Shown in pieces: positions 1 to 6,496 of a DNA stretch of 32,338 nt. The DNA comes from Bacteroidota bacterium (GTDB lineage Bacteria; Bacteroidota; Ignavibacteria; Palsa-1295). Below the pieces are notes generated by a model. It saw only the letters and a program-made list of their open reading frames with translations, did no database searches and was not told the origin of the DNA. The translations under genes and the position numbers were made by a program. The stretch covers positions 1 to 32,338 of the forward strand of contig JAKAIL010000010.1 in NCBI GenBank assembly GCA_021825235.1, in the 5' to 3' direction. Position 1 is the first letter of the stretch; each line of letters opens with the position of its first letter.

Positions 1-1
1 A

Positions 2-175
2 TCTGGAACCACTGGCAGCGTCTTCCAGGATGAACGATTCGATCGAATTATTCGAAATGAGAAGGAATATCTGGAGAAATACCGGTATATCCTATACAAT
101 CCAGTGAAGGCGGGCCTCATCGAGCCGTTTGGGGAGTACCGGTTCTATCTCTATCCCCCGGAGAAGGCGGGTTGA
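2..175 (+). CDS. RAYT/Y1 transposase, C-terminal fragment
   Basis: The window opens inside this gene. Frame 2 reads without a stop to TGA at 173-175 and is missing from the ORF track because it has no start here. The translation contains FQDERFDRIIRNEKEYLEKY and YILYNPVKAGL, the hallmark C-terminal stretch of REP-associated tyrosine transposases (TnpA_REP, Y1 HUH-like single-strand nucleases). The catalytic HUH motif and tyrosine would lie upstream, outside the window. The stop codon sits inside a perfect hairpin (166-184), followed by a second hairpin (186-205). That matches RAYT genes being flanked by the REP palindromes they act on. I cannot tell whether the full gene is intact. Confidence 0.8.
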   Translation, partial: SGTTGSVFQDERFDRIIRNEKEYLEKYRYILYNPVKAGLIEPFGEYRFYLYPPEKAG

Positions 176-205
176 AAACCCGCCACACAGCCGAGAACGG
201 CTGTG
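166..205. repeat. Twin REP-like hairpins at the transposase 3' end
   Basis: Two perfect inverted repeats lie back to back. GGCGGGTT-GAA-AACCCGCC (166-184) overlaps the stop codon of the transposase, and CACAGCCG-AGAA-CGGCTGTG (186-205) follows one base later. Paired palindromes beside a RAYT gene are the expected layout of REP/BIME elements, which the transposase is thought to recognise as folded single strands. They may also act as a transcription end point, although no U-tract follows. Confidence 0.75.
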
Positions 206-241
206 CTACTATGCCTTATTACTGCCAGCTTCCACTCATCT

Positions 242-928
242 ATGCGACCCGTTTCCTTTCCAATTCGCCGTCATGAACTTTACGACCTGATCGACTCCGG
301 CGAAGGCGCGGACGTCGAGTTCAAGCGGCAGTTCTCGTCGCCCGAAAAAATTGCGCGGGAGATCATCGCCTTTGCCAACACGCGCGGGGGATACCTGCTC
401 TTCGGCGTGGACGACGATGGAACCGTTGTCGGTGTCCGAAGCGAGAAATCAGAACTCGAGGAGATCGAGCATGCAGCCCGCTGGATGATCGAGCCACCGG
501 TGGACATCATCACGGAGAATGTCCATGCCGGCAAAGGGTTCTACATCGTCCTCGTCCGGGTTCCGGAGAGCACCGCGAAGCCACACGTCCTTGTCGAATA
601 CGATAGTTCCGGCAAGCGGAGCAAGACGCAAGCGGGAACCGGATTTGTCCGATTCGAAGACAAGTCCGTGCAGGCCAGCCGGGAAATGATGAACGTGATG
701 CGCGGCCAAAGTCCCGAAGGCAAACCGCTGAAGCTCACCATCGGTCACAATGAAAAAGCGCTGTTCGAATACCTGGAACGAAATAACAAGATCACGGTGG
801 AGGAGTTTGCTAATCTCGTAAATATCAGCCGCCGCCGCGCCTCGAAAATCCTGGTGAACCTGGTCCGCGCCGGAACGCTGCTCATCCATGCTTTCGAAAA
901 GACCGAGTTCTTTACATTGGTGAAATAG
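242..928 (+). CDS. AlbA_2/Schlafen-like ATP-binding protein with C-terminal HTH
   Basis: The N-terminal two thirds show the AlbA_2 (Schlafen AlbA_2, formerly AAA_4) signature: an acidic EFKRQF motif, then AFANTRGGYLLFGVDDDG and a trailing GVR segment. These proteins are bacterial relatives of the Schlafen core, described as nucleic-acid binding and sometimes regulatory. The last ~60 residues (NEKALFEYL, ITVEEFANLVNISRRRASK) form a plausible winged helix for DNA binding. I chose ATG at 242. The track start at 203 is a GTG inside the upstream hairpin, and the extra 13 residues look non-native. No clear ribosome site is visible. It lies between a transposase remnant and a broken Mrr nuclease, so it may belong to a decayed mobile or defence patch. 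The family call is good; the role is unknown. Confidence 0.75.
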   Translation: MRPVSFPIRRHELYDLIDSGEGADVEFKRQFSSPEKIAREIIAFANTRGGYLLFGVDDDGTVVGVRSEKSELEEIEHAARWMIEPPVDIITENVHAGKGFYIVLVRVPESTAKPHVLVEYDSSGKRSKTQAGTGFVRFEDKSVQASREMMNVMRGQSPEGKPLKLTIGHNEKALFEYLERNNKITVEEFANLVNISRRRASKILVNLVRAGTLLIHAFEKTEFFTLVK

Positions 929-1071
929 GCAGGGGTGCGGAGCACGCTTCAGCTTGCTCCAAAGATGCAGGGTGAAGCAAAAGCACCAGCCTACTCACTT
1001 GGGCACAAGCAGATACCACGGCACAGTCCTCTTTGTTGGTTCTCCCCGCTCGCGGGTGGATTAAAGGGGTG

Positions 1072-1260
1072 CAAAATCCCAACGTCGCCATCTTTTTGCA
1101 GGACGCCAGGCAGTTGCCGAACTTCCGCGCCGTTAGCCTCGGATTCGCGGTGCTTGATTTGGAGTCTGATTCTCGGCGTCTGCGGGCCGAGCGGATCGCG
1201 GTAAGCGATGATATCTATTCCACCGTCCTTGCCTTTCGGTGGTTAGGTGATGCGGAAATT
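1072..1260 (-). pseudogene. Mrr-type restriction endonuclease relic
   Basis: Reading the minus strand from 1260 gives PPKGKDGGIDIIAYRDPLG, then IRLQIKHRES and QLPGVLQKDGDVGI. This is the core of the Mrr_cat (type IV, PD-(D/E)XK) nuclease domain: the G-x-D motif is GGID and the Q-x-K motif is QIK. An in-frame TAA lies immediately before PPKGK and another at 1279-1281. After DGDVGI the frame no longer resembles the family (expected FVSTGGF-like continuation), which suggests a frameshift or truncation. No start codon in frame would give a full protein. Mrr nucleases cut foreign or methylated DNA; this copy is dead. The ORF track does not show it because of the stops. The minus-strand ORF 1279-1521 is in the same frame and may be more of the same ruined gene, but I do not recognise it. 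Confidence 0.65.
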
Positions 1261-1517
1261 GGTGCGGAACGAACTCGATTAGCGAATGTAGAACATTCCA
1301 TCTCGCAAGTCATCATGCGCATCGAGCGCTCGCAGGATTCTTCGCAGCACTTCGAGATGATCCGCGACCACTCTGAGTGCGATCATACAGCCATCGTAAA
1401 TATTGTTTGGTTCAGAATGGCAACAATCTTGGCCTGAATAGGATTGCGTATGCCCGGCCCGCTTGCCACAATTCACCCCTTCACCGCATCCATCCTCTCG
1501 AAGACGGCGTTTTCGCT

Positions 1518-1649
1518 TCACGCCACCATCGCCGGTGCCACTTCAACGATCAGCCGATGCAGCTCATCCTGCTTCAGCAGCTTCGCGGCCTCCAGGATTT
1601 CGATCCCGGCGAGCTTGCCTTCGGGGCCATGATCGGCCTTTGCGTTCAT
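1518..1649 (-). CDS. Possible 43-aa micro-ORF coupled to the DUF2442-like gene
   Basis: This short frame is absent from the track. It begins MNAKADHGPEGKLAGIEILE and ends IVEVAPAMVA. Its ATG (1649-1647) overlaps the TGA of the upstream DUF2442-like gene (1648-1646) as ATGA, a classic translational-coupling arrangement. The composition is protein-like, with an amphipathic helix pattern in the second half. The same frame also reads plausibly upstream of the ATG back to a TGA (KAFDSSTSFENG). It could therefore instead be the last piece of an older, interrupted gene whose remnant overlaps the tail of the neighbour. I do not recognise the family. Evidence is limited to the overlap and composition. 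Confidence 0.3.
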   Translation of the reverse strand: MNAKADHGPEGKLAGIEILEAAKLLKQDELHRLIVEVAPAMVA

Positions 1650-2185
1650 GCCGTTTTCGAAGCTCGTGCTCGAATCGAAGGCTTTCGCCGTTCACTCGGT
1701 ATGGGCTTGCTTCTGCCGTTCGAGGCTCTGGGCGCTCGATCGGTTCGCTCTGGCCGGTGATATTCGATTGTTTTATGGTATAAATCCATAATCGGAAAAG
1801 TCATGTCGAAATCGCCCCAGAGGAGGTTGCCATACTCGATATGAAACGCCTTAAAATTCCGGATATCAAGATATTTCTTAACATCCGGATGGGGACAGTC
1901 GCGCAAAAAGTCGCCGAAGTTCTCGCGGTGTTTCGCTGCTTCGGGAATCTCGGGCTTCCGCGAAAAATCGTATTCGATTATTCCGTCGTGTGAATCGGAA
2001 ATCGGGAAGATCAGGTCGTAGTCGCCCCACATTAAATTTCCATCGACTAACCGGAAATTCTTGAATTCGTCTAACGCCCAATATTTGGTAATCCATGGGC
2101 GTGGCACATCGCCGAGATGGTCGTGAAAGTCAAGATCGCGAACGGTGCCATCGCTGAAGGACGTCGATGAAGCGAAATATCTCAC
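1646..2185 (-). CDS. DUF2442-like protein with two tandem domains
   Basis: The protein (179 aa from a GTG start) carries two related DUF2442-type units. The first has FSDGTVRDLDFHDHLGD and LMWGDYDLIFPISD (about residues 9-74). The second has FGDFLRDCPHPDV and LLWGDFDMTFPIMD (about 90-143). The two cores are 70 residues apart, and in the 22-residue WGD block 12 positions are identical. Single DUF2442 proteins are small, often next to toxin-antitoxin-like partners (DUF4160), and have no firmly known reaction; a doubled form is unusual. The last ~35 residues (RAPRASNGRSKPIPSERR...) are low-complexity and probably not part of the fold. The gene starts 44 bases after the SPFH gene on the same strand, so the two are likely co-transcribed. 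The frame is open upstream of the GTG, so the true start could be slightly earlier. Confidence 0.65.
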   Translation of the reverse strand: MRYFASSTSFSDGTVRDLDFHDHLGDVPRPWITKYWALDEFKNFRLVDGNLMWGDYDLIFPISDSHDGIIEYDFSRKPEIPEAAKHRENFGDFLRDCPHPDVKKYLDIRNFKAFHIEYGNLLWGDFDMTFPIMDLYHKTIEYHRPERTDRAPRASNGRSKPIPSERRKPSIRARASKTA

Positions 2186-2229
2186 GTTCGTTTCAATTCG
2201 TTTCTTTATCCAGCCGCTACGAGCATTCC

Positions 2230-3213
2230 TTAGCGTGCAATGGCTTCCGGCGCCTCGGCTGTGGTAGCTGGAACGTTAGCTCGTGTAGTGGCACGGGTGT
2301 TTGCCGGTCCGCTGGTAGCCGGCGCAGCCATAAGCTGTCCTACGGTGATCGAGTTGCGAATCTCGTCCAACAAGGACTGCACCGTGGATGGCGAATGCGA
2401 AAGCATGATCGTGTTCGAGTGATCGGTTCCCGCAACTTTAGCGAGCGTGTCAAAATACTGGGTGAGTACCACCAGCGCCATGGCATCCTGCGGATTAACG
2501 CCCGTCGCCGCCGCCAAGTCTTCCACGGACTTCTTCAGACCCTCGATGATGGCGGACCGCTCACCGGCAATGCCCTGGCCCTGCAGCACTTTGGATTGCA
2601 TTTCGGCCGTAGCGGCGGCGACCATCTTGATCCGGTCCGCCTCGCCTTGCGCCGTAGCAGCTTGCTGGCTCCGTTGCGCTGCCTGGACCGCATTCATGGC
2701 TGCGCGCACATCGTCGCTGGGGGAAACATCCGTGATCAGCGTTTTCACAATCTCGTATCCATAATTCTCCATCTGCTCATTGAGCGCATGGGTGATGCTC
2801 GCCCCGATCGTGGACTGCTGCGAGTACACATCATCCAGCGTTAATGTTGGCAGGTGCGCCAAGATCACGTTGTAGGCCAGTGACTCGATCTGCGCTATCG
2901 GATCGGTGATGTTATAGTACGACTCGCGGACGTGATCGGGCAGGACGCGGAACTGAATGGAAAGCGGCATGGTGACAAACGTTCCATCCTTGGTCTTGGC
3001 CTCGACCTTAGTGTCATGTTGTGCAATCCGCAGGCTTACGCGCCGTGCGATGTGGTCCACAAAAGGCAGCTTTGTGTTGAAGCCAGCCTGTGCCACGCGG
3101 CTGAATCGTCCGAAACGTTCCACAATCGCCGCCGTGGATTGTTGGACCGTGAAAACCGACGCAAAGATAAGCAGTATTGCAATGAAAACAACAATGAGTA
3201 GAAATGCTACCAT
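2230..3213 (-). CDS. SPFH/Band 7 membrane protein (HIR/HflC-like)
   Basis: This 327-aa protein has one N-terminal transmembrane helix (residues ~2-22). A Band 7/SPFH domain follows with TVQQSTAAIVERFGRFSRV, LRIAQHDTKVEAKTKDGTFV and LDDVYSQQSTIGASI. A long Ala/Gln/Glu-rich coiled coil (~175-245) then ends in a low-complexity Thr/Ala/Pro tail. The closest pattern I recall is the plant hypersensitive-induced-response/stomatin branch (ETKTKD, LTLDDVF, YGYEIVKTLI-like motifs) rather than classical HflK. Such proteins build ring-like scaffolds in the inner membrane and often modulate FtsH-type proteases or membrane microdomains. ATG at 3213 is convincing because the membrane helix begins directly after it. 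The DUF2442-like gene lies downstream in the same direction. Confidence 0.9.
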   Translation of the reverse strand: MVAFLLIVVFIAILLIFASVFTVQQSTAAIVERFGRFSRVAQAGFNTKLPFVDHIARRVSLRIAQHDTKVEAKTKDGTFVTMPLSIQFRVLPDHVRESYYNITDPIAQIESLAYNVILAHLPTLTLDDVYSQQSTIGASITHALNEQMENYGYEIVKTLITDVSPSDDVRAAMNAVQAAQRSQQAATAQGEADRIKMVAAATAEMQSKVLQGQGIAGERSAIIEGLKKSVEDLAAATGVNPQDAMALVVLTQYFDTLAKVAGTDHSNTIMLSHSPSTVQSLLDEIRNSITVGQLMAAPATSGPANTRATTRANVPATTAEAPEAIAR

Positions 3214-3302
3214 AACTTGAAAAGGGGATTAGTTCGAAACAACGAACAACACGCCCGTGGTGTGCAAGTTCCGCTTTAGGACCCACTGCCGCGTTCGGGG
3301 TT

Positions 3303-3419
3303 CCCTATCTTTCCTTTGCGGAAATATACGGCCAGGCGCTCGTCCGGATCCCGCTCAATGGTTACAGCCAATACGACCAACTTGGCGAAGCCAGTGCGGG
3401 CCTGCGGCTTTCCTTCTGA
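3303..3419 (+). pseudogene. C-terminal relic of an outer-membrane beta-barrel protein
   Basis: The plus-strand frame from about 3303 reads PYLSFAEIYGQALVRIPLNG and ends GEASAGLRLSF followed by TGA at 3417-3419. Alternating hydrophobic residues with a terminal Phe preceded by R-L-S is the usual last beta strand and BAM recognition signal of an outer-membrane barrel. The frame stays open upstream to about 3231 but there is no start, signal peptide or remaining barrel, and the region runs into the SPFH upstream region. I read it as the stub of a deleted gene. A chance reading is possible for so short a piece. Confidence 0.3.
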
Positions 3420-3859
3420 GAACTTTTTGACAGACGGAACTCCGGTTTACCGAACTGCCCCCTGATCTAAAAGTAAATTGTTGTTGAAACAAATTCGGGC
3501 ACACACTGGGAGAAAAAATTCCCAGAGTGGATAAAAAGACATATTTGACGGGTTGAAGCTCTGTAAGTGATTGCATTCCAAAAGGTTACAGGGAGTGAAA
3601 GTTATCCACACGAGAATGTGGAAGAAAGCTATGAGATCCATAGAAAAGCATGAAAAAACCCGCAACTATTTTCATGTGGAATACCTATGACGCAATGGGA
3701 AATAGGGGGCGTTTTGGTTTTCTTAAATTCCGGTCTCCTAAGTAAAAATTGAGTATTAAAAATATCCTCAGCCGTGTAACTTTGGGAGGTTTGATGGGTT
3801 CTTAGGAAAGAGGGGGGAGATCATTTTCCCGAATCGGAACAACATTAACTCTCGAAGCC
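3420..3859. other. AT-rich intergenic stretch with DnaA-box-like 9-mers
   Basis: There is no convincing gene in these 440 bases. Visible elements are a perfect DnaA box TTATCCACA at 3602-3610 (plus), a one-mismatch box TTATCCACT on the minus strand at 3526-3534, and two weaker 7-of-9 matches around 3615-3623 and 3675-3683 (minus). A small hairpin CTGGGA-N8-TCCCAG lies at 3506-3525, and TCCACA-CGAGAA-TGTGGA at 3605-3622. The stretch is visibly richer in A/T than its neighbours. It also contains the promoter of the lipoprotein gene at 3860. Whether the DnaA-like sites matter is speculative; no dnaA or other replication gene is nearby. Confidence 0.4.
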
Positions 3860-4201
3860 ATGAAAAAAGGAAAAAGCATACGTCTCATGGCAATAGTAGC
3901 TTTTACCATGGGACTCGGAGCCGGTGGCTGCGATAGCACCGGTCCCGGACATTCGGCACAATTCGGCACAGCGGCCAAAACGGTAACGCTGGGAGGAACC
4001 GTAGTCTTTCGGGACAATGGTTCGGGATTTTACGGCATTTTGGCCGATAATGGCGGCCAATACGAGCCGCTAAACCTCGATGCCCGCTTCCGTTCGGACG
4101 GTGAGCATATCTCCTTTACCGGTTCGCTGGATACAACCAAGCTTGGCGAGCACCATTGGGGGAACCCCATTGAGCTTGCCAGCGTGACGGAAGTGCGGTA
4201 A
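3860..4201 (+). CDS. Small exported lipoprotein, beta-rich domain
   Basis: The 113-aa product has a basic start (MKKGKSIR), a short hydrophobic core and a lipobox-like AGGC with Cys24, so it is probably lipidated. The mature part resembles a small domain common in Bacteroidota lipoproteins: VTLGGTVVFRDNG, GFYGILADNGGQYEPLNLD, then GEHISFTGSLD and a final WGNPIELASVTEV. No enzymatic motif is visible, so the function is unknown (surface or periplasmic binding is typical). The stop codon ends one base before the stop of the convergent CADD-type gene, leaving no room for a conventional terminator. The lipobox is not ideal because -3 is Ala. Confidence 0.75.
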   Translation: MKKGKSIRLMAIVAFTMGLGAGGCDSTGPGHSAQFGTAAKTVTLGGTVVFRDNGSGFYGILADNGGQYEPLNLDARFRSDGEHISFTGSLDTTKLGEHHWGNPIELASVTEVR

Positions 4202-4873
4202 TTAGCACACGTTGCACTCGCGCGCAATTCCGTCCAGCATTTTGAAAAATGCGAGGGCCACTGTTTGCGCGGCATGAATGGCCCGGTCTTCATCTTCGCG
4301 GGAGCGAATGAGATTGGCCATGAGGTCTCGCTCGGCTTTGCGGTGAATTTGGTCCGCTACTTCGTGGACCCGGAAAAAAGCCAGGCCATAATCGCTGGTT
4401 ACGCCATAATGCTTAGTCAAACCCTCGATTTTCGTGTGCGAAATCTCTGGTATTTGCGATTCGTACCCATACAGGGCCGCAACTCCTTCGAGCGTATCGC
4501 TTTGCCGTGTGATGGAACGGAGTGTCTCGATCAAAGCTCGGGTTTCCGGGTAGAGCTCCGTTTTCTCGGCCCCATTGGTATCGGCGCCAATAGTATCGGC
4601 AAATTGCAGCCAGAGTTCTGGATGGTTTGGTGTTGAATGCTCTTCCTCCATGAGATTGAGCAATAGTTGGCGGCGGTGATCGAGGTCCTCCGTGTTGGAA
4701 TGAACTGCGCTGATAAAAGTCGGAAAAAGCTTCTCGAACTGATAATATTGCCCAGCATAGTCCCGAAGCGTTTCGTGGCTGAGTGAGCCTTCGCTCCAAG
4801 CCTTATAAAACGGATGCTTAAGGAGAGCATATTCTGAGATAGCGGCGTCCAGACGGTCAAAAAAGGTATGCAT
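4202..4873 (-). CDS. CADD-type protein (self-sacrificing pABA synthase family, TenA/PqqC fold)
   Basis: This 223-aa protein matches the CADD-like folate family: LKHPFYKAWSEGSLSHETL, LRDYAGQYYQFEKLFPTFIS, NLMEEEHSTPNHPELW and SHTKIEGLTKHYG. Likely di-iron ligands are visible at about E77/E78, H84, E138, H170, D174 and H177 (VHEVADQIH). In chlamydial CADD, an internal tyrosine is converted to para-aminobenzoate with an active-site lysine as amino donor, replacing PabABC. The counterparts here would be Y23 (HPFY) and K148 (SHTK) by my alignment from memory. Length is typical. The role inferred here is pABA supply for folate. No other folate gene is in the window. It is divergent from the ParB-like gene across a short A-rich spacer. 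The annotation TenA-family is the more conservative alternative. Confidence 0.85.
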   Translation of the reverse strand: MHTFFDRLDAAISEYALLKHPFYKAWSEGSLSHETLRDYAGQYYQFEKLFPTFISAVHSNTEDLDHRRQLLLNLMEEEHSTPNHPELWLQFADTIGADTNGAEKTELYPETRALIETLRSITRQSDTLEGVAALYGYESQIPEISHTKIEGLTKHYGVTSDYGLAFFRVHEVADQIHRKAERDLMANLIRSREDEDRAIHAAQTVALAFFKMLDGIARECNVC

Positions 4874-4998
4874 AAACGAAAAAGGTTAATTACCGACGTG
4901 CAAATATACAAAAAAAAATGGATTTCCACAAAAATTCGCCGCGATTGGACGCTTTTCGTATGCCACCGAAGGCATTAAAGCGCTGTTCAGAATATGGT

Positions 4999-5360
4999 AT
5001 GGACGAAATTAAATGGAAATCTACCCTCACCAAAAAGGACATTTCAGCAGCGAAAGAATACCTGACATTAGTGTTTACCCCCAGGATGTGGTTGCCGCAG
5101 TGGCGAAGTTGACAAAGCGGAGGCATCACATCGAAAAGTTCAAGGCGAAGGATATTCTTCGCGCTGCGGAATCACAATTGCTACCGGAAACCAATGAGGA
5201 TGTTCGAGCGGAATTCCTAAAATTTATGGAACAAGAGCCCATTGTGCTCGTTCGTAAGGCGCACCGGCTGTTTATCGCCGACGGATACCATCGTACGTGC
5301 GCAGCTTATTACCTCGATAAGGATAGTGAAGTCTGTTGCGTGTTGGTTGGAATTGAATAG
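4999..5360 (+). pseudogene. ParB-like nuclease-domain protein, split by a one-base frameshift
   Basis: Two overlapping track ORFs join into one protein. MDEIKWKSTLTKKDISAAKE ends in frame 1 near LTLVFTP, and frame 3 continues as PQDVVAAVAKL... to VLVGIE. The join falls at a run of five C (5078-5082); one more C would restore a continuous ~120-aa frame. The joined product matches a small hypothetical family with the ParB-like motif VRKAHRLFIADGYHRTCAAY, in which G-Y-H-R is the core signature. The family has no firmly assigned function. The lesion may be a real mutation, a sequencing or assembly error in a homopolymer, or phase variation. ATG at 4999 is chosen because homology-like sequence starts there; upstream ATGs at 4918 and 4960 are possible. 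Confidence 0.7.
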
Positions 5361-5451
5361 AGAGCGAAATCAGCTAAAGTTAAGCTGTAAGCGGAAATAG
5401 TAGTAAAATTGGCGAATTTTCGTCGCCTTTCGTTGTTACCGAGGTCACTGA

Positions 5452-6495
5452 ATGATAGACATTTCCTTGGCGGCACCGCCCAAAGTTTCTCGCACTGAGC
5501 CCAAATCCATTCGTGTGGTTGAGTATAGCGCTGGAGATGCGGCGCTGTGGGACAACTTCGTTCGCCGTTCTATGAATGGAACGGTGTTTCATAGCCAGCA
5601 ATTCCTGCGGTATCATCCCGCTAACCGATTTACATTCCGACACCTCCTGTTTTTCGAAGAAGAAAAACTGGTTGCCGTTTTGCCCGGCGCGATTAAGGAT
5701 CATAATTTTGAATCGCCGCTTGGTGCCAGTTATGGGTCATTTGTAACGGGAGATATTAGTGCTCAGGACGCCCTCGATGTGGTGCAGGCCTTCGAAGATT
5801 ACATCCGGGCAATAGGTGTTGAACAAGTATTTCTTACCTCGGCACCGGTAATCTATCAGCCGGTCCTTACGCAAAATTTGGATTTTGCGCTGCTGTATCG
5901 CGGCTATGCCTATCAGCGGCACTATATTTCGCACGCGATTGACCTCGACCGCCCTGGTCAGCCGTTCGACCGCTTTCAGTCGGTGGCCAGAAAACATGTT
6001 CGGCATGTAATGCGTAACTATCCCGAGACCTGGATAGAAGAATCGCAGCCCACGACGATTCGAGGAATGCTCGAAGAATTCTATCCAATCCTCCTGGAAA
6101 ACAAAGCAAAATACAACGCAAAACCGACCCACACGCTCGAGGAGTTACTCGTGTTGGAGGAATTGCTTCCGAATTTCATGAAGCTCTTTCTTGTCCGTAA
6201 TGGGAAAGAACCAGTCGCCGGTTCACTTCTTTTCCTGGCAAACGACCGCGTTGCGCTCATTTTTTACCACATGCTGCGCTATTCGTTCGACCATCTGAAA
6301 CCGATTTATCTTTTAATGGACCGCGTAACGCAATGGTCGAAGCTCCACTGGTATCGTTTCGTGGACATTGGCGTCTCGCAGGATACGAGCGATGAAAACC
6401 CCATGACGCCTGCGCTCAGCCTTATTCATTTCAAGGAAAAGTTCGATTCGCGCGGAGTGCTTCGCTCCACACTTCACAAAGATTATCGTTCGTAG
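5452..6495 (+). CDS. FemAB-like GNAT-family aminoacyl/acyl transferase
   Basis: This 347-aa protein has the two-lobed GNAT layout of FemAB/FemX-like enzymes. The first lobe contains HSQQFLRYHPANRFTFRH and LVAVLPGAIKDHNF. The second contains MKLFLVRNGKEPVAGSLLFL followed by FYHMLRYSFDHLKPIYLLM and a late WYRFVDIGVS. Classical Fem proteins add amino acids to lipid II from aminoacyl-tRNA; relatives in Gram-negatives serve in polysaccharide or lipid modification and are often called GNAT family N-acetyltransferase. It heads a plus-strand operon: the glycosyltransferase GTG starts one base after this stop. That context favours a role in cell-envelope glycan assembly. The exact substrate cannot be read from the sequence. 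Confidence 0.75.
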   Translation: MIDISLAAPPKVSRTEPKSIRVVEYSAGDAALWDNFVRRSMNGTVFHSQQFLRYHPANRFTFRHLLFFEEEKLVAVLPGAIKDHNFESPLGASYGSFVTGDISAQDALDVVQAFEDYIRAIGVEQVFLTSAPVIYQPVLTQNLDFALLYRGYAYQRHYISHAIDLDRPGQPFDRFQSVARKHVRHVMRNYPETWIEESQPTTIRGMLEEFYPILLENKAKYNAKPTHTLEELLVLEELLPNFMKLFLVRNGKEPVAGSLLFLANDRVALIFYHMLRYSFDHLKPIYLLMDRVTQWSKLHWYRFVDIGVSQDTSDENPMTPALSLIHFKEKFDSRGVLRSTLHKDYRS

Positions 6496-6496
6496 T

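Noticed and set aside
1033-1437. 134-aa plus-strand ORF
   Set aside because: It is the antisense shadow of the Mrr relic on the minus strand, which carries the recognisable motifs.
3749-3784. Bacteroidota-type promoter (TTG ... TAACTTTG) ahead of the small lipoprotein gene
   Set aside because: The TAACTTTG at 3777-3784 fits the -7 consensus, but the TTG at 3749-3751 is about 25 bases away rather than ~19-21, so I do not call it.
5411-5427. GGCGA-N7-TCGCC hairpin before the FemAB-like gene as a terminator
   Set aside because: The stem is only 5 bp and the following T-run is short; not convincing.
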